Part shown: positions 60,843 to 64,000 of the stretch, piece by piece | Layout of the letters: the number at the start of each line of letters is the position of its first letter | How positions within the stretch are numbered: the stretch's first letter is position 1 | Assembly (NCBI GenBank): GCA_037179385.1 | Contig: CM074185.1 | Coordinates: forward strand, 9,791,371 to 9,855,370 | DNA from: Holothuria scabra | Lineage: Eukaryota; Echinodermata; Holothuroidea; Aspidochirotida; Holothuriidae | Direction of reading: 5' to 3' | DNA length: 64,000 nt | Notes under the pieces: model-generated | The model's input: the letters and a program-made list of their open reading frames with translations, nothing else | The model's database searches: none | What the model was told of the DNA's origin: nothing | Program-made: the position numbers and the translations under genes

Positions 60843-63800
60843 TTAACCCTTTACCGTTGTTTGGGTCCTTTTGGACCCATGCGGAGAGCTCGGCTGTCAC
60901 CCATCTTTACTGTTTCACGCGGAGCTCGAAACTGCGAGGAGCTACACGAACATTCGGCCACAACAACGAGAGACACATCAGTTTCAGTTCACGGGGTCAA
61001 GGGCCTACGGAAGCCGATGCGGGACGGGCTACGTCCGCTTTTCCGCCCACTCCCGAGGCGCGCAGATAAGCCCCGATCGGAGCACAACGGTAAAGGGTTA
61101 ATATAAAATATCTGCACCGCTCGGCTAAAGGTGTACATGTACACACGCCGAGACAGTGGCATCAGCTTTGCAGTAAACACACTCCACGGGCTTATTTTAA
61201 CCCTTTACCGTTGTTTGGGTCCGTTAGGACCAGCGGAGAGCTCGGCTGTCACCCATCTTTACTGTTTCACGCGGAGCTCGAAACTGCGAGTAGCTGCCCG
61301 AAAATTCGGCCACAACAACGAGAGAGACATCAGTTTAAGGTCACGGGGTCAACGGCCTACGGAAGCCGATGCGGGGTGGGCTACGTCCGCTTTTCCGCCC
61401 ACTCCCGAGTTGCGCAGATATGCCCCGATCGGAGCACAACGGTAAAGGGTTAATATAAAATATCTGCACCGCTCGGCTGAAGGTGTACGTGCACACACGC
61501 AGAGACAGTGGCATCAGCTTTGCAGTAAACACACTCCACGGGCTTGTTTAAACCCTTTACCGTTGTTTGAGTCCTTTTGGACCCATGCGGAGAGCTCGGC
61601 TGTCACCCATCTTTACTGTTTCACGCGGAGCTCGAAACTGCGAGTAGCTACCCGAAAATTCGGCCACAACAACGAGGGAGGCAATAGTTTAAGGTCACGG
61701 GGTCAACGGCCTACGGAAGCCGATGCGGGGCGGGCTACGTCCGCTTTTCCGCCCACTCCCGAGGCGCGCAGATATGCCCCGATCGGAGCACAACGGTAAA
61801 GGGTTAATATAAAATATCTGCACCGCACGGCTAAAGGTGTACGTGCACACACGCCGAGACAGTGGTATCAGCTTTGCAGTAAACACACTCCACGGGCTTA
61901 TTTTAACCCTTTACCGTTGTTTGGGTTGGATTGGAACCATGCGGGGAGCTCCGCTGTCACCCATCTTTACTGTTTCACGCGGAGCTCGAAACTGCGAGTA
62001 GCTACCCGAACATTCGGCCACAACAATGAGAGAGACATCAGTTGAAGGTCACGGGGTCAACGGCCTACGGAAGCCGATGCGGGGCGGGCTACGTCCGCTT
62101 TTCCGCCCACTCCCGAGGCGCGCAGATATGCCCCGATCGGAGCACAACGGTAAAGGGTTAATATAAAATATCTGCACCGCACGGCTAAAGGTGTACGTGC
62201 ACACACGCAGAGACAGTGGCATCAGCTTTGCAGTAAACACACTCCACAGGCTTATTTTAACTCTTTACCGTTGTTTGGGTCCGTTTGGCCCCATGCGGAG
62301 AGCTCGGCTGTCACCCATCTTTACTGTTTCACGCGGAGCTCGAAACTGCGAGTAGCTACCCGAACATTCGGCCACAACAACAAGAGAGACATCAGTTTAA
62401 GGTAACGGGGTCAACGGCCTACGGAAGCCGATGCGGGGCGGGCTACGTCCGCTTTTCCGCCCACTCCCGAGGCGCGCAGATATGCCCCGATCGGAGCACA
62501 ACGGTAAAAGGTTAACATAAAATATCTGCACCGCTCGGCTAAAGGTGTACGTGCACACACGCAGAGACAGTGGTATCAGCTTTGCAGTAAACACACTCCA
62601 CAGGCTTATTTTAACCCTTTACCGTTGTTTGGGTCCGTTTGGACCCATGCGGAGAGCTCGGCTGTCACCCATCTTTACTGTTTCACGTGGAGCTCGAAAC
62701 TGCGAGTAGCTACCCAACACTCGGCCACAACAACGAGAGAAGCGGAAGACGATGCGGGGCGGGCTACGTCCGCTTTTCCGCCCACTCCCGATTCGCGCAG
62801 ATATGCCCCGATCGGAGCACAACGGTAAAGGGTTAATATGAAATATGTCCACCGCTCGGCTAAAGGTGTACGTGCACACACGCCGAGACAGTGGTATCAG
62901 CTTTGCAGTAAACACACTCCACGGGCTTATTTTAACCCTTTACCGTTGTTTGGGTTGGATTGGAACCATGCGGAGAGCTCCGCTGTCACCCATCTTTACT
63001 GTTTCACGCGGAGATCGAAACTGCGAGTAGCTACCCGAACATTCGGCCACAACAACGAGAGAGACAATAGTTTAAGGTCACGGGGTCAAGGGCCTACGGA
63101 AGCCGATGCGGGGCGGGCTACGTCCGCTTTTCCGCCCACTCCCGACTCGCGCAGATATGCCCCGATCGGAGCACAACGGTAAAGGGTTAATATAAAATAT
63201 CTCCACCGCTCGGCTAAAGGTGTACGTGCACACACGCCGAGACAGTGGTATCAGCTTTGCAGTAAACACACTCCACGGGCTTATTTTAACCCTTTACCGT
63301 TGTTTGGGTCCTTTTGGACCCATGCGGAGAGCTCGGCTGTCACCCATCTTTACTATTTCACGCAAAGCTCGAAACTGCGAGTAGCTACCCGAACATTCGG
63401 CCACAGCAACGAGAGAGACAATAGTTTAAGGTAACGGGGTCAACGGCCTACGGAAGCCGATGCGGGGCGGGCTACGTCCGGTTATCCGCCCACTCCCGAG
63501 GCGCGCAGATATGCCCCGATCGGAGCACAACGGTAAACGGTTAATATAAAATATCTGCGCCGCTCGGCTTAAGGTGTACGTGCACACACGCAGAGACAGT
63601 GGTATCAGCTTTGCAGTAAACACACTCCGCAGGCTTATTTTAACCCTTTACCGTTGTTTGGGTCCTTTTGGACCCATGCGGAGAGCTCGGCTGTCACCCA
63701 TCTTTACTGTTTCACGCGGAGTTCGAAACTGCGAGGAGCTACACGAACATTCGGCCACAACAACGAGAGAGACATCAGTTTAAGGTCACGGGGTCAAGGG

Positions 63801-64000
63801 CCTACGGAAGCCGATGCGGGGCGGGCTACGTCCGCTTTTCCGCCCACTCCCGAGGCGCGCAGATAAGCCCCGATCGGAGCACAACGGTAAAGGGTTAATA
63901 TAGAATATCTCCACCGCTCGGCTAAAGGTGTACGTGCACACACGCCGAGACAGTGGTATCAGCTTTGCAGTAAACACACTCCACGGGCTTATTTTAACCC

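Larger units (their letters stand above)
29951..64000. repeat. Satellite array, 98+ monomers of 321-355 bp
   Basis: Head-to-tail array that runs off the right edge. Taking the TTAA before CCCTTTACC as monomer start, I find 98 complete units and the start of a 99th at 63,994. Long units (352-355 bp, 79 copies) and short units (321-322 bp, 19 copies) alternate irregularly. Short units start at 37379, 38054, 38375, 39758, 40788, 43231, 46029, 47057, 48793, 50883, 51911, 52939, 53967, 55349, 56023, 57758, 58787, 59815 and 62611. Each unit is a 251-bp (218-bp in short units) inverted-repeat-bounded segment plus a linker of about 95 bp. The array is visibly richer in GC and CpG than its flank. Open frames recur in every monomer because 354 and 321 are multiples of three; I do not regard them as genes. 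Confidence 0.97.

Noticed and set aside
30000..64000. Dozens of open frames of 60-140 codons recurring in the array, on both strands
   Set aside because: They repeat with the monomer, exist in several frames at once and stay open because 354 and 321 are multiples of three. There is no start context, signal, domain or conserved frame.
29951..64000. CENP-B box in the satellite monomer
   Set aside because: I checked TTCG-containing words on both strands against the TTCGNNNNANNCGGG pattern and found no match. A centromeric role cannot be argued from this.
29951..64000. CRISPR-like array
   Set aside because: The repeats are about 350 bp, contiguous and without unique spacers, in animal DNA.

Overview
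The window looks like nuclear DNA of an animal, most likely a marine invertebrate. It has long non-coding stretches, splice-site-flanked exons, a tRNA-derived SINE, several families of small inverted-repeat transposons, (TA)n and (GT)n microsatellites and a very large satellite array. Two RING-filamin-NHL (TRIM-NHL-like) genes with intronless coding regions would suit an echinoderm or another deuterostome invertebrate. That placement is inference; nothing here fixes the species.

Layout. Bases 1-12,000 hold no convincing protein gene but many repeats: a 21-bp minisatellite with a hairpin (2.5-3.05 kb), a nested palindrome broken up by long (TA)n tracts (5.08-5.88 kb), a modular dispersed repeat carrying nuclear-receptor-like and RFX-like sites (6.06-7.1 kb) and a foldback element (7.98-8.25 kb). 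A possible promoter (ZNF143/STAF-like site plus TATA) lies near 10.7 kb. Bases 12,054-13,523 (+) encode an intact 489-residue RING-filamin-NHL protein. A paralogue faces it on the minus strand at 20,409-21,986 and is full length except for one in-frame TAA; a TA-flanked foldback MITE begins a few bases after its stop codon. From 23.6 to 29.2 kb come a 1.2-kb foldback element with 20-bp internal repeats, two copies of a 305-bp MITE, a modular repeat, a short candidate secreted-peptide gene and a hAT-type MITE with a perfect 8-bp target duplication.

From 29,951 to the right edge (34 kb) the window is one GC- and CpG-rich tandem array: 98 complete monomers plus the start of a 99th. Long monomers are 352-355 bp (79 copies) and short ones 321-322 bp (19 copies). 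The central observation is that every monomer is a composite. About 251 bp are bounded by inverted repeats TTAACCCTTTACCGTTGT / ACAACGGTAAAGGGTTAA, the form of a piggyBac-type MITE with its TTAA target sites, followed by a linker of about 95 bp. The array begins exactly at the TTAA of the first MITE copy. The first 21 monomers are all long. Further right, short monomers appear, a trimeric higher-order repeat of about 1,028 bp emerges, and chimeric monomers mark unequal-exchange breakpoints. The array therefore seems to be a satellite born from a transposon, caught from its older left edge into its homogenised part.

Apart from the two RING-NHL paralogues there is no sign that the genes act together. 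All statements rest on reading the sequence by eye; no database or folding search was run.
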